Assembly (NCBI RefSeq): GCF_900107755.1
Contig: NZ_FNQR01000003.1
Span: 1 to 64,000 of the forward strand
Direction of reading: 5' to 3'
Length of the DNA: 64,000 nucleotides
Source: Thalassobacillus cyri
GTDB taxonomy: Bacteria > Bacillota > Bacilli > Bacillales > Halobacillaceae
How positions within the stretch are numbered: the first letter of the stretch is position 1; the number at the start of each line of letters is the position of its first letter. The position numbers and the translations under genes are program-made. Below are positions 25,367 to 35,077 of this stretch, in pieces. Below the pieces are notes generated by a model. That model was not told the origin of the DNA, did no database searches, and saw only the letters and a program-made list of their open reading frames with translations.

Positions 25367-27835
25367 TTACTGGTGATAGGCATTGTAATAACGGGTCATC
25401 GCAACCGCAAAATCTCCGCGCGTCACTTCTTCGTTCGGGGTAAAGTACGCTTTGACAGTCGGTTCTAAGTCATACTTGCCCTGTGTGACTTCATAGCTTG
25501 CATTGATAATGTTCAAGTCCAGTGCATATTGGACATACCCTTTCATTGAATCAGAAATTTCATTTGCATCTACCACTTCTATTCTTTCACCTTTATATTC
25601 AACCGTCACGTTATCGGAAAAAGATTGTGCTTCGTCTTGTAGACCTAGACTTTGCACTAAAGAATAGGCTAATTCTTCTCTCGTTACACGATCGTCAGGC
25701 GCAAATCCATCCGCTTTCGACAGCATCACACCATCATACTGATGCTTGAAATCCATGAAAGCTGCCCCATCTGCGGTTACTGCTTCGACAAACGGCCTAT
25801 CACTCTCATCAACATCCACAAAACTTGCTCCCTCAAAAGGCAATGATTGGCGAATTTCTGCACCCATCACGAGATATTCTGCCAGCTCACTGCGTACCAG
25901 CTCCTGATCCGGCTTGAATTCTCCATCAGCATAACCATCAAACAACCGTTCATTGATGCCCATTTGGATTGCTCCAGCTGCCGGGTGGGCAGCAATATCT
26001 TCAAGTCCTGTGTATCCATCTACTTTAGTATAAGCTAATGTTCCTTCCACTTCTTCCGGCAAACCTAAACCATCGGTCGGATTCAAATCATCACCCTTCA
26101 AGCCTCTCACTTCCGCTTTCCAGGTTCCAGCTTGTGGAGAATTGACAGTAACCGTCCGGTCCGTATAAAGCGTGAACAAAAGACTAATACCGGAACTGTA
26201 CTCGGTTCCATCAGGAGCGATTAATACGAGATTGATAGGATTTCCGGTTTCTTCAAGCAGCCCTTTGCCATTCACTTTGGCCGTCAATCCGCTCAATCCC
26301 TCTTCCACTTCGAATTCGTAGTGGTTATCGGACACATAGGTCAATGGATTGTAATCAACAGTAAATGCTTCTCTTTCCGTCATACTTTCCACTTCACTAT
26401 GGAAAGTCCTTTTTGCGTTGACTGTTTTTCCAAAGTCCTTATTGAAGAGAATACTGTCAACGGCTGCGTAAGCATTAAGATAGCCCGCACCGACTTCCCA
26501 TGGTTCATATCCCGGCATATTCGTAGCTGTCTGCTCGATGATCTCCTTCACCTCATCCGGTGAAAGCGTCGGGTCAGCTTCTAACATAAGCGCTACAACG
26601 CCTGCGACATGGGGAGTTGCCATTGATGTGCCGCTCATCATCGTATAATAAGGGACATGAGCTGGATCGATTTCTTCCAAATCAGAATCAATCGCTAATG
26701 AACTGACAGGTGCAATGACACGAGTCGAAATGATGTCTACCCCAGGGGCGGTGATCGTCGGTTGATCCTTCCACGTCCAGGTTTTGCCGTCTAACTCGAA
26801 CGTGCCCCCGACACTTTTTGTTCCACGAGAGGAAAAGTCAGCAAGCTTGCCGTCTTTTTCACCAGCACCAACGGAAATGACCCATGGTGCTTTAGCGTAA
26901 GGATTATGTGTATTCTCCCCCGGACCCTCATTACCGGCTGCAAATAAAACAGTAATGCCACGGTCATATGTTTTCTTGCTGGCAATATTCACTGGATTTT
27001 CTGGATCAAAGTCCCCGGAAGAGCCCCATGAGTTCGTAATTACACGGATATTGTATTCATTTTGATGCGTGATCGCATAATCAAATCCGCCGATCGTATC
27101 CAGTACGAAAAGTGCTGCACCAGAACCATAGCCGATCAGATCAGCTCCAGGCGCTGCTCCTTCATATAAACCGCCTGACATAGCCCCGGTACCACCAACT
27201 GTTCCAGCGACGTGAGTACCATGACCAGAGTTAGTATCCGTATTTGGCACATTTTCTGTATAGCTTACTGGAAGAAGTCCAGGTGCCAGACTGTTCAAGT
27301 TGGTAGAACCTGCAACATTCTGCACAAGGTTCCGGCCAAGCTCATGGTCTTTATGTGTACCATCGACTCCGCTATCATTGACAACTACCCCTATGCCTTC
27401 TCCGGAAATAGGCATGCCGCCATTTTCAGCTGTCATGTCTGCATCCGTACGGGCCTTATCGACGCCAGTAATTTCAGTAGCATCGGCATTGTAGTATTCT
27501 AGTTCCTTGTTCAAATAAATCGAACGGACTTCGCTTCTATCTGCCAGCTGATCGATCTGATTCTTAGTTGCCAACAATCCAACGATCGGCAATGACTGCA
27601 TAGCAACGCCTGTTTCGATTCCAAGTTCCTCCAGCAATCCAAGCTGATTATTGGTTACACCTCCATCGCCATGAAAAGTGACGATGACTTGATAAGGGCC
27701 TGATTCCGTTTCCAAAATTTCAGTCAGATCGGGGTCGATGGTCACGCTGTTTTCGACTGCATTGACCATTGTGCCTCCAGCAAACAAAGTAAGTACAAGT
27801 ACTGCTATACATAATAAGCTGATCAGTCGTTTCAT
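25367..27835 (-). CDS. Subtilisin-like protease with S-layer homology repeats (second copy)
   Basis: An 822-residue secreted S8 protease. It has a signal peptide and an I9-type propeptide (VIVTFHGDGGV). The catalytic domain shows Asp in VVNDSGVDGTH, His in SGHGTHVAG, Asn in AAGNEGPG and Ser in SGTSMATPHVAG. A beta-rich segment follows, then three SLH-like repeats (RSELAEYLVMGA, TREELAYSLVQSLG, TRGDFAVAMTRYY) that should bind pyruvylated secondary cell-wall polymer. The true start is ATG 27835 after GGAAGGGAG; the frame extends to 27853. It is a tandem paralogue of the gene just upstream, 18 bases away. Confidence 0.9.
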   Translation of the reverse strand: MKRLISLLCIAVLVLTLFAGGTMVNAVENSVTIDPDLTEILETESGPYQVIVTFHGDGGVTNNQLGLLEELGIETGVAMQSLPIVGLLATKNQIDQLADRSEVRSIYLNKELEYYNADATEITGVDKARTDADMTAENGGMPISGEGIGVVVNDSGVDGTHKDHELGRNLVQNVAGSTNLNSLAPGLLPVSYTENVPNTDTNSGHGTHVAGTVGGTGAMSGGLYEGAAPGADLIGYGSGAALFVLDTIGGFDYAITHQNEYNIRVITNSWGSSGDFDPENPVNIASKKTYDRGITVLFAAGNEGPGENTHNPYAKAPWVISVGAGEKDGKLADFSSRGTKSVGGTFELDGKTWTWKDQPTITAPGVDIISTRVIAPVSSLAIDSDLEEIDPAHVPYYTMMSGTSMATPHVAGVVALMLEADPTLSPDEVKEIIEQTATNMPGYEPWEVGAGYLNAYAAVDSILFNKDFGKTVNAKRTFHSEVESMTEREAFTVDYNPLTYVSDNHYEFEVEEGLSGLTAKVNGKGLLEETGNPINLVLIAPDGTEYSSGISLLFTLYTDRTVTVNSPQAGTWKAEVRGLKGDDLNPTDGLGLPEEVEGTLAYTKVDGYTGLEDIAAHPAAGAIQMGINERLFDGYADGEFKPDQELVRSELAEYLVMGAEIRQSLPFEGASFVDVDESDRPFVEAVTADGAAFMDFKHQYDGVMLSKADGFAPDDRVTREELAYSLVQSLGLQDEAQSFSDNVTVEYKGERIEVVDANEISDSMKGYVQYALDLNIINASYEVTQGKYDLEPTVKAYFTPNEEVTRGDFAVAMTRYYNAYHQ

Positions 27836-27853
27836 CAAATTGCTCCCTTCCAT

Positions 27854-30328
27854 TTACTTGAAATAAGTCTGGTAATAGCGTGTGATTGCCACTGCATAAT
27901 CGCCTCTTGTAACTGTTTCATCGGGTTTGAAGCTTGCTTCGATCGTCGGCTGTAAATCATAGTTCCCTTGACTGACGGAAAAATAAGCATTCAATATGTT
28001 CAAATCAAGCGCCAGCTGGACATAGCCTTTCAATTCCGCAGGAACATCTGCTTCATCGGTTACAGCAACACGTTCTCCTTTATGTCTCACAGTCAATTGT
28101 TCACCATTCAATTGCTCAGCTTCTTCTTGCAGACCGAGGCTCTGGACTAGAGAAAAAGCGAGTTCTGCCCGTGTGACTGCCTGCTTTTCTGAAAATTCCT
28201 CATCAGCGGTGGGAAGCATCACTCCGTTATGGATTTGCTGTTTGTCTAATAAGGCTGCACCTTTTGCGGTCACCGCCTCGGCAAACGCTCTGTTTTCATC
28301 TTTTACATCCCGGAAACTAGAGGTACCTTCCGATGGCAATGACTGGACAACGCCAGCTCCCATTACTAAAAACTTAGCTAGCTCGATTCGTTCCAGCGGT
28401 CGATCGGGTTTATATGTTTGATCGTTGAAACTATCAATCAATCGCTCGCTGACAGCCATTTTGATTGCAGCTTCTGTGGGATGTCCGCTGATATCTTTCA
28501 ATCCTGAATAACCTGTAGCTGATTTCAATGCCAGCTCTCCTTCTATCGTTTCCGGCAAAGCAAGCGTTCCTTCCAGTCCCTCCAGCTTAACCTTCCAGGT
28601 ACCCGGTACTGGATCAGCCACCTGCACTGTACGATCCGTGTAAAGGGGGAACAGGACAGAAATTCCTGAACTGTATGTTGTCCCATCGGGTGCTTCCAAA
28701 AGTAGATTCACTGTATTCCCTGTTTCTTCTAATAGTCCCTTGGCATTGATACGTGCGGTTACTTCATCTATTCCTTCCTCAACTTCAAAGGCATAATCAT
28801 TTCCAGACAAGTTTAGTGGGTCATACTCGATAGCAAAGGAATCATAGTCCACCTCGGTTTCGACCTCTGCGTGGAAGGTACGATTCATGTTCACGGTACT
28901 GCCATAACTTTTATCCGAAAATGCCGCATCTACAGCCGCATATGCATTGACATAGCCTGCTCCTGTTTCCCAAAGTTCATATCCTGGCATATTAGTCGCT
29001 GTGTCCTGGATTAGCTGTTTTACTTCTAATGGCGATAACGTCGGGTCAGCCTCCAGCAGTAAAGCAACGACTCCAGCGATGTGAGGTGCTGCCATTGAAG
29101 TCCCGCTCATGGTTGTGTAATATGGCAGGTGGCCAGGATCGATATTCTCTGCATCATCGGCCGCCCCCAAAGATGATAATGGAGACACGACTCTAGTAGA
29201 GATAATGCCCACACCAGGGGCTGTAATCGTCGGCCGGTCTTCCCATGTCCATGCCTCTCCGTCAACGACGACTTTTCCACCTTTTCCATCAACACCCCGG
29301 GAAGAAAAGTCTGCTAGTTTTCCATCCTTTGTTCCAGCTGCAACCGTGATGACCCATGGAGCTTTTTTATAGTTACCAGAAATTGTCGCTTGTCCTGGAC
29401 CGGAGTTTCCAGCTGAAAATACAGTAACGATTCCACGATCGTATAATTTTTTCGTAGCAATGTTGATCGGATCGTGCGGATCAAATGCTGTTCCAACATC
29501 GCTCGTGCTCCCCCATGAATTAGTGATGACTCGAATATCGTATTCGTGCTGATGGGTGAGCGCATAATCAAAGCCGCCAATCGTATCTAAAATTGTGACG
29601 GCAGCACCCGAACCATACCCGATCAAGTCTGCCCCCGGCGCTACTCCTTCATATTTCCCCCCTGACATCGCACCTGTTCCGCCAACGATTCCAGCTACAT
29701 GGGTGCCGTGGCCGGAATCCGTATCGGTATTCGGAACATTCTCAAGGTAAGTAATCGGAAGAAATTCACTGACAGCATGTAGATTCAAAGAAGCATCCAC
29801 ATTTTGCACTAAGTGTGATGGATATTCATGATCTTTATGCGTTCCGTCTACGCCGCTGTCATTGACAACCACGCCCACTCCGCTACCTGAGACTGGCAGA
29901 CCGTCATTTTTCTTTCGGAATTCTTCCGAGGTCCGTACTCGATCTACACCGGTAAGGTCTGTAGATCCCTCATTTTCGTACTCCACATCATGGTTGAAGT
30001 AAATAGAACGGATTTCACTCTTTTCCTTCAATTGGTCCATTTGCTCTTTCGTAATTAAAACTCCTGCCATTGGAAGGCTTTCAAACGTAATGCCTTTCGT
30101 GATTCCGGCCTCTCTCAATACTTGCAAGTGTGAAGATGATAGAGCTTCCTGTCCCTCAAATGTGACAATTGCTTCGACTGGTCCTTCCACACTCGCCAGT
30201 TTGTTTACCAATGCAGTATCTATGACTGTTCCTGAGGTATTGGCTGATCCGCCAGAAGCGTATGGAAAGAACCCTAATAACAGACCAGCAATCAATATCA
30301 TAGTAGTAATAAGTGATTTCACTTTCAT
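27854..30328 (-). CDS. Subtilisin-like protease with S-layer homology repeats (first copy)
   Basis: An 824-residue secreted, wall-held S8 protease. The signal peptide (1-29) is followed by an I9-type propeptide to about 115. The catalytic residues are D157, H207, N308 (oxyanion) and S411. The C-terminal third carries three SLH-like repeats beginning about 620. It is collinear with the downstream paralogue throughout, so the pair arose by tandem duplication. The ribosome site is GGGAGGG. The unit probably degrades external protein or processes surface proteins; the substrate is not shown. Confidence 0.9.
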   Translation of the reverse strand: MKVKSLITTMILIAGLLLGFFPYASGGSANTSGTVIDTALVNKLASVEGPVEAIVTFEGQEALSSSHLQVLREAGITKGITFESLPMAGVLITKEQMDQLKEKSEIRSIYFNHDVEYENEGSTDLTGVDRVRTSEEFRKKNDGLPVSGSGVGVVVNDSGVDGTHKDHEYPSHLVQNVDASLNLHAVSEFLPITYLENVPNTDTDSGHGTHVAGIVGGTGAMSGGKYEGVAPGADLIGYGSGAAVTILDTIGGFDYALTHQHEYDIRVITNSWGSTSDVGTAFDPHDPINIATKKLYDRGIVTVFSAGNSGPGQATISGNYKKAPWVITVAAGTKDGKLADFSSRGVDGKGGKVVVDGEAWTWEDRPTITAPGVGIISTRVVSPLSSLGAADDAENIDPGHLPYYTTMSGTSMAAPHIAGVVALLLEADPTLSPLEVKQLIQDTATNMPGYELWETGAGYVNAYAAVDAAFSDKSYGSTVNMNRTFHAEVETEVDYDSFAIEYDPLNLSGNDYAFEVEEGIDEVTARINAKGLLEETGNTVNLLLEAPDGTTYSSGISVLFPLYTDRTVQVADPVPGTWKVKLEGLEGTLALPETIEGELALKSATGYSGLKDISGHPTEAAIKMAVSERLIDSFNDQTYKPDRPLERIELAKFLVMGAGVVQSLPSEGTSSFRDVKDENRAFAEAVTAKGAALLDKQQIHNGVMLPTADEEFSEKQAVTRAELAFSLVQSLGLQEEAEQLNGEQLTVRHKGERVAVTDEADVPAELKGYVQLALDLNILNAYFSVSQGNYDLQPTIEASFKPDETVTRGDYAVAITRYYQTYFK

Positions 30329-30489
30329 ATTAACCCTCCCACTTGTTCAGAATAATTGAAATATTAATGTAATTATCTCACTTCACAGGTAAAGTAACTA
30401 TTCACTAATAGATGTAAAAAATGCTCTTCCTAAGTACTAAAATCAATTACTACTTTGGTACTAACCATTGATTATTTAACATTTAGAAC

Positions 30490-30517
30490 AAAAAAAACAG
30501 CCCTTCCGAAGAAGAGC
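30490..30517 (-). terminator. Terminator of the two-component operon
   Basis: AGCTCTTC and GAAGGGCT pair around a TTCG tetraloop, with eight T after it on the minus strand. The stem reaches to the stop codon of the regulator. Confidence 0.85.
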
Positions 30518-31165
30518 TTAAGAACCAGGCGGTAATGGTACCAGCTGGTTCTGTACCGCATATATCACTACTTGGGATCGGCTTTTGACATTAAGCTTTT
30601 TAAATATTTTACTTACATGAATTTTGACAGTCTTATCGCTAATGTATAGACGTTTGCCGATTTCCTTGTTGCTTAGTCCTTCTACCAGACACAAAAGGAC
30701 TTCTTTTTCTCGCTCCGTGAGTTGGTTGTCGCTGCCGCTCTCCGCTTTTTGTTGATGAATAGCAAACAGTTTTTTTGTCATAGACGGATGGACCACCGAC
30801 TCTCCTTTAAAGACATCATGAATCGCTTCGATGACTTGTTCTGATGGTGAATCTTTCAATAAATAACCGTCAGCGCCTTCTTTGATCGCTGACATGAAAT
30901 ATTCATCATGGTTATACATTGTCAGAACGAGCACCTTAACATGTGGGTGGTCTTTTTTTATCATCCTTGTCACTTCAATTCCATTAATATCGGGAATATT
31001 GATATCCATCAGTATTATATCCGGGTCTGCTCCCTCTACGATTTCCAATGCTTGTTTTCCATTTACCGCTTCCCCTACTACCAAAATATCCTCAGCCATT
31101 CCTAATATGTTTTTTAAACCATCCCTTAAGACAGCATGATCATCTACTAGCATAACTTTTATCAA
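30518..31165 (-). CDS. NarL/LuxR-family response regulator
   Basis: A 215-residue regulator. The receiver domain has acidic pocket D8-D9, phospho-acceptor D54 (LMDINIP) and the conserved K near 104. The C-terminal LuxR-type helix-turn-helix contains LTEREKEVLLCLVEGLSNKEIG. The start is TTG 31165 with GGGGAGGAAACGA upstream, so the gene overlaps the kinase gene end by 26 bases. It is the partner of that kinase. The adjacent SLH proteases are possible targets, an inference from position only. Confidence 0.9.
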   Translation of the reverse strand: MIKVMLVDDHAVLRDGLKNILGMAEDILVVGEAVNGKQALEIVEGADPDIILMDINIPDINGIEVTRMIKKDHPHVKVLVLTMYNHDEYFMSAIKEGADGYLLKDSPSEQVIEAIHDVFKGESVVHPSMTKKLFAIHQQKAESGSDNQLTEREKEVLLCLVEGLSNKEIGKRLYISDKTVKIHVSKIFKKLNVKSRSQVVIYAVQNQLVPLPPGS

Positions 31166-32987
31166 TCGTTTCCTCCCCTTCCACTCCTAATTTTGGAACT
31201 AACAACGTAATCTCTGTCCCTTCTCCTTCTTTACTGTCAATTTGTATGGAGGCGTTGATTTTTTCTGCCGCTTCATTCATATTCAAAATTCCGAAATGAG
31301 GGCGGTTCCTTGCCTTGATCATCGCTTGATAGAGAGAAAAGCCGACACCATCATCTTTCACCTTCACTAGAACATGCTCCGATTGGTAGCTGAGCAGAAC
31401 ATCAACCCTGCTGCTTTGTCCGTGTTTGATACTATTTTGCAAGCTTTCCTGAAAGATCTCGAACATGACCTTCTCAACAAAAGGACTCAGCTCTTGTTCT
31501 TCTCCTCTGATTTCAAGTTTTATCTCTAAGTCTTGATCATGATCAACAGCATCTATCTTTTGCATAATCGCTGACGACAGACCAATTCGAGCGGTAGGAT
31601 ATGGACGCAGGGCATAAATCGAGTCCCGCAGTTCCTTTAAGGAATGCCTCATTTTATGAATGCTTTCATCCAATAACACCCGGGTTTCATCTTTTTTTGT
31701 ATCAAATTTCTTCTCAGCTGTTTCTAATTTCATCAATGCGCCGGCAAGGGTTTGAGCCACACCATCATGAATATCACGAGCAATCCGGTTTCGCTCCTCA
31801 AAGATCAATAAACGTTCCTGCTCATGAAAAAGATTTCTTGTTTTTATAACCACCGCCAATTGGTTTGCGATCGTGGACAGCGAAGCAACATCATCTTTCG
31901 TGAAGCTTTTCGTCCTGCTTCTCGCCACTACTAACATCCCTACCATTTCATCTTCCAGCAGCAAAGGGGTATACAACAGCGCATGAAGATCCGAGGCAAA
32001 GCATTTTCCAGCTATACCTGCCTCTTTTGTTGTGTTTTGATAGAGGACTGATTCTTTTATACAAAGGAACTTTTCCTTCGTATTCATAGGGAGACTGACA
32101 TCCTTCTGTACTCTTCCATCCTCAAAACTCCTTTTCCATTCTCCATTCTCTCTGATCCATAAAATCGCAGCATCGGAATCGATGAACTCCTTTAAGTTAT
32201 CCGCCAAATTTTCCATCCACCGATCGGAAGGAAGCATATGATTCAACTTCGTTGATATGGAAAACAAGGAATGAAGGCGATTCTTCTCCTTCTTTAATCG
32301 GGCGATCATCGAGCTGAGCAGTGCCAGGCCGACTAAAGGCGAGAAAAAGAAAAAGTATGAAAATATGTCTATCTCTCCCCGGTTCTGTGTCCCTACCAGG
32401 TAAAAAATAATGCCATAAGATAAGGAAATACCGGCACCTACAATTTCAGTAGCCATTTTTTGCTTCCAGGCATTGAACGTATAGACTTGAGGGCGAAGCA
32501 ACAGGACGATATCGACAAATAGATTGTTGAACAAATAATATAAGAATACGATTGCAACAAAGTGTATAACGCCATTGGTAAAACCGGATTGGAATGCCGG
32601 CAAGAAAAATTCTGCCAGTTGGACGGCCAGGAAAAAGCTTAAAATCAATTGGGAAGGATTGAAAAAAACGATACGCAGCGGGTAGCGGCGAATCAGATAG
32701 ATGACAAAGACAATACTAGCGAACAATGTAACTGTGTAGGCCAGGCCAAACGCTAAATACATCACATAGATGATAGGAAAGTGCAGCGATGAATTTCCCC
32801 TCCAGACAGGGATGGGGTAAAATTCAGCCAGCCACAAAAATGTTCCGAGTAATAACAGAATGTGGGCATCCTCAATTAACTGGAGGTTCAAAAGGCTTTG
32901 GAAAATCAGTACCCATCCCAACACTGAAACAAAGATCATATATATTTTTGCATGTCGTTCTTTTTGGTTTGGGGTAAGTTTCTGCAT
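31140..32987 (-). CDS. Membrane sensor histidine kinase (HisKA_3) with GAF domain
   Basis: A 615-residue kinase. Six to eight hydrophobic helices fill residues 15-225, followed by a GAF domain (about 245-385), a dimerisation helix with the phospho-histidine in ARDIHDGVAQTL near 405, and a C-terminal HATPase (SLQNSIKHG, DDGVGF). This NarX/DegS-like architecture pairs with NarL-type regulators such as the next gene. The start has AAAAGGTGATGG. The membrane part has no charged extracellular loop of size, so the signal may be sensed within the membrane or by GAF. Confidence 0.9.
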   Translation of the reverse strand: MQKLTPNQKERHAKIYMIFVSVLGWVLIFQSLLNLQLIEDAHILLLLGTFLWLAEFYPIPVWRGNSSLHFPIIYVMYLAFGLAYTVTLFASIVFVIYLIRRYPLRIVFFNPSQLILSFFLAVQLAEFFLPAFQSGFTNGVIHFVAIVFLYYLFNNLFVDIVLLLRPQVYTFNAWKQKMATEIVGAGISLSYGIIFYLVGTQNRGEIDIFSYFFFFSPLVGLALLSSMIARLKKEKNRLHSLFSISTKLNHMLPSDRWMENLADNLKEFIDSDAAILWIRENGEWKRSFEDGRVQKDVSLPMNTKEKFLCIKESVLYQNTTKEAGIAGKCFASDLHALLYTPLLLEDEMVGMLVVARSRTKSFTKDDVASLSTIANQLAVVIKTRNLFHEQERLLIFEERNRIARDIHDGVAQTLAGALMKLETAEKKFDTKKDETRVLLDESIHKMRHSLKELRDSIYALRPYPTARIGLSSAIMQKIDAVDHDQDLEIKLEIRGEEQELSPFVEKVMFEIFQESLQNSIKHGQSSRVDVLLSYQSEHVLVKVKDDGVGFSLYQAMIKARNRPHFGILNMNEAAEKINASIQIDSKEGEGTEITLLVPKLGVEGEETIDKSYASR

Positions 32988-33073
32988 TCCATCACCTTTT
33001 TTATAATATTCTGGTAATTAAAATATTAGCTGAATCCTATACGTTTAGCAATTATTAAAAGCGTGTTACACCT

Positions 33074-33099
33074 GTTTAAGTATTTTCAAAGGAGGGAAA
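33074..33099 (+). promoter_or_regulatory. SigB-type promoter of the YflT-like gene
   Basis: GTTTAA, 14 bases, GGGAAA: a full match to the sigma-B consensus, 25 bases before the start codon at 33124. Confidence 0.8.
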
Positions 33100-33123
33100 C
33101 GCTGTTCCTAAGGAGGGGTAAAA

Positions 33124-33465
33124 ATGCAACCGAACTATCAAATTTTTGGTGACGATGAACAGATGGGTGAATCCATCGACAGGATTAAAAGTCATGGTGT
33201 AGACGAAGATAATATTTATATTATTTCTCACGACAATGACCATGTCAGACGAGCTAAAAGGCAAACAGATGCTAATAAAATAGGCGTCAGCGAGACTGGC
33301 CTCGGTACTGCAACCAAAAATGTCTTCCGGGGAAAAGATGATAAGTTGATTTCCAAATTGAAAGAGATTGGTTTTGACCAGTCCAAGGCCAAGGAACTCC
33401 ATAAAGAATTAGAAAAAGGAAAAACTGCATTAGTAGTGACTAATGAAGAGGATGTTAAATTCTAA
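33124..33465 (+). CDS. YflT-family general stress protein
   Basis: A 113-residue soluble protein with the YflT domain: a beta strand, then helix start DRIKSHGVDEDNIYIIS, and the paired segment SKLKEIGFDQSKAKELHKEL. B. subtilis YflT is a SigB-controlled heat and stress protein of unknown biochemical role. The promoter here fits that control. AAGGAGG lies seven bases before the ATG. Monocistronic, with a terminator over its stop codon. Confidence 0.85.
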   Translation: MQPNYQIFGDDEQMGESIDRIKSHGVDEDNIYIISHDNDHVRRAKRQTDANKIGVSETGLGTATKNVFRGKDDKLISKLKEIGFDQSKAKELHKELEKGKTALVVTNEEDVKF

Positions 33466-33488
33466 GGCCTGAAATCCAGGCCTTTTTT
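33464..33488 (+). terminator. Terminator of YflT-like gene
   Basis: AAGGCCTG and CAGGCCTT pair around four bases, followed by TTTT. Confidence 0.85.
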
Positions 33489-33499
33489 GTATGTAAAAA

Positions 33500-33541
33500 C
33501 AAAAACGGACTGGTCGAATGAACAATCACTGACCAATCCGC
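33500..33541 (-). terminator. Likely terminator of the trp operon
   Basis: GGATTGGTC and GACCAGTCC pair around about 15 bases, then GTTTTTGTTTTT on the minus strand. It lies about 115 bases after the trpG stop; nothing else is seen in between. Confidence 0.65.
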
Positions 33542-33654
33542 TTGTTACCTGCTCTGTTGAGCGATAACTTCCTATTATTATTACAAATAATCCTGAAGGT
33601 GACTATTATCTAAAGGATGTAATCGGTTAGTACTTTAGTTATATCAAACGGAAC

Positions 33655-34239
33655 TCATTTAACTGGCACTTTAATATATTGCCGCAAGACATTCTCCATC
33701 AACTGCTTCCCTTCCAGCGTCCCGATCGATTCGGGATGAAACTGGACCCCTTCAATCGGATAGTTTTTGTGCCGGATCCCCATAATTTCACCTTCTACGG
33801 TTACGGCGGACAAATCAAAGGTCTTCGGCAGACTCTCCATATCCACAATTAAGGAATGATAACGCATCGCTTCCATCGGGGATGGTAATCCTTCGTATAT
33901 TCCTTTTTCATCGTGATGAATGAAGGAAGACTTGCCGTGCATCAACTTTTCTGTCTTTACCACTTCTGCCCCGAACGCCTGGGCGATTGCCTGGTGGCCG
34001 AGGCATACACCGAAAATTGGAAACTTTCCTTTGAACTTATCAATGACTTCCAAGGTCAATGGTGCATCACCTGGTGAACATGGCCCTGGTGACAGGAAAA
34101 TCAAGTCAGGCTGCAGCTGCTCTATTTCCTCTATGCTTACCTTGTCATTACGTCGAACGATTATTGTTTCTCCCAATTCCCCTAAATACTGTACGATATT
34201 ATAGGTAAATGAATCATAATGATCAATCATGTAAATCAC
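33655..34239 (-). CDS. trpG: Anthranilate/aminodeoxychorismate synthase glutaminase subunit
   Basis: A 194-residue class I glutamine amidotransferase. The oxyanion segment SPGPCSPG is at 50-57, nucleophile C79 in GVCLGHQ, and His-Glu in QFHPES near 168. It supplies ammonia to TrpE (and probably also to PabB for folate). It is the last gene of the trp operon. In B. subtilis the equivalent trpG/pabA sits in the folate operon. The start is GTG 34239, with AGAGGAG buried in a run of GAG triplets that looks like a TRAP site. Confidence 0.93.
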   Translation of the reverse strand: MIYMIDHYDSFTYNIVQYLGELGETIIVRRNDKVSIEEIEQLQPDLIFLSPGPCSPGDAPLTLEVIDKFKGKFPIFGVCLGHQAIAQAFGAEVVKTEKLMHGKSSFIHHDEKGIYEGLPSPMEAMRYHSLIVDMESLPKTFDLSAVTVEGEIMGIRHKNYPIEGVQFHPESIGTLEGKQLMENVLRQYIKVPVK

Positions 34240-34243
34240 TTTG

Positions 34244-34283
34244 CTCAGCTCCTCTCTGCTCTTCCTCCTCCGCTACTCGACTA
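34244..34283 (-). promoter_or_regulatory. Second TRAP-binding site, over the trpG ribosome site
   Basis: On the minus strand nine GAG/TAG triplets occur in 40 bases, from the end of trpA to just before the trpG GTG start. The last four are spaced exactly two bases apart (GAGCAGAGAGGAGCTGAG). The trpA stop codon TAG is itself one triplet, and the trpG Shine-Dalgarno lies inside. In B. subtilis TRAP represses trpG translation through nine such triplets over its ribosome site, so the same control is expected. Confidence 0.75.
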
Positions 34284-35076
34284 ATTCACGTACATTATTA
34301 TAAAAACGATCCAGGGCTGCCTCTCGTTTATGCTCATCTTTCAAGTTTTCTACCTCTGCCTCTACCAGGCGGATAATCTTGCTCCCGATAATCACCCCGT
34401 CGGCATGCTCGCGAATCATTCGAACATCATCATTGGTTGAGATACCAAATCCTACTGCTACAGGTACTGGACTGTGCTTTTTCACTTTCTCAATGAAGTG
34501 TGTAACTTCAGAAGATAACTGATTTTCACCGCCGGTTACCCCAAGGGTGGATACACAATAGAGAAATCCGCGGGCTTCTGAAGCAATTTTCTGTATCCGT
34601 GCCTCCGAGTTAGGTGCGACCAGGGATATATATTCTATCTCGTGTTTCAGTGCCAGTTCCCTGACACTCTCGCTTTCTTCATAGGGAAGGTCTGGAATAA
34701 GTACTCCTTCTGCCCCATGCTCCTCAAGCAGTTCAAAAAACGTTTCCTCACCGATGCGGAGGACAGGATTATAATAAGTGAAGACGACAACAGGGATGGT
34801 CAGACCTTTTTCACGCATCGTCGGTATCAGTTCAATCGCCTGTTTCAAAGACATTCCATTATCCAGTGCGCGTTTCGCAGCCCGCTGGATCGTTGGTCCA
34901 TCAGCCAATGGGTCAGAGTATGGAATACCAAGCTCCAGGATATCAGCCCCTGCCTCCTGAAGCTTCAAGGCTAGCTCAATTGTTACCTCCGGAGAAGGAT
35001 CACCTGCTTCAATGAATGGAATGAACAGGTCTTCTGTCTTACTGAGCTTCCCTTGGAATAAAGTTTGTGTCAGCAT
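34273..35076 (-). CDS. trpA: Tryptophan synthase alpha subunit
   Basis: A 267-residue TIM barrel that cleaves indole-3-glycerol phosphate to indole. Catalytic Glu and Asp are seen in FIEAGDPSP (near 22-30) and LELGIPYSDPLADGPTIQ (near 46-64). Phosphate-binding glycines are in GFGIS near 210. It begins one base after the trpB stop. Its stop codon falls inside the candidate TRAP site upstream of trpG. Confidence 0.95.
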   Translation of the reverse strand: MLTQTLFQGKLSKTEDLFIPFIEAGDPSPEVTIELALKLQEAGADILELGIPYSDPLADGPTIQRAAKRALDNGMSLKQAIELIPTMREKGLTIPVVVFTYYNPVLRIGEETFFELLEEHGAEGVLIPDLPYEESESVRELALKHEIEYISLVAPNSEARIQKIASEARGFLYCVSTLGVTGGENQLSSEVTHFIEKVKKHSPVPVAVGFGISTNDDVRMIREHADGVIIGSKIIRLVEAEVENLKDEHKREAALDRFYNNVRELVE

Positions 35077-35077
35077 G

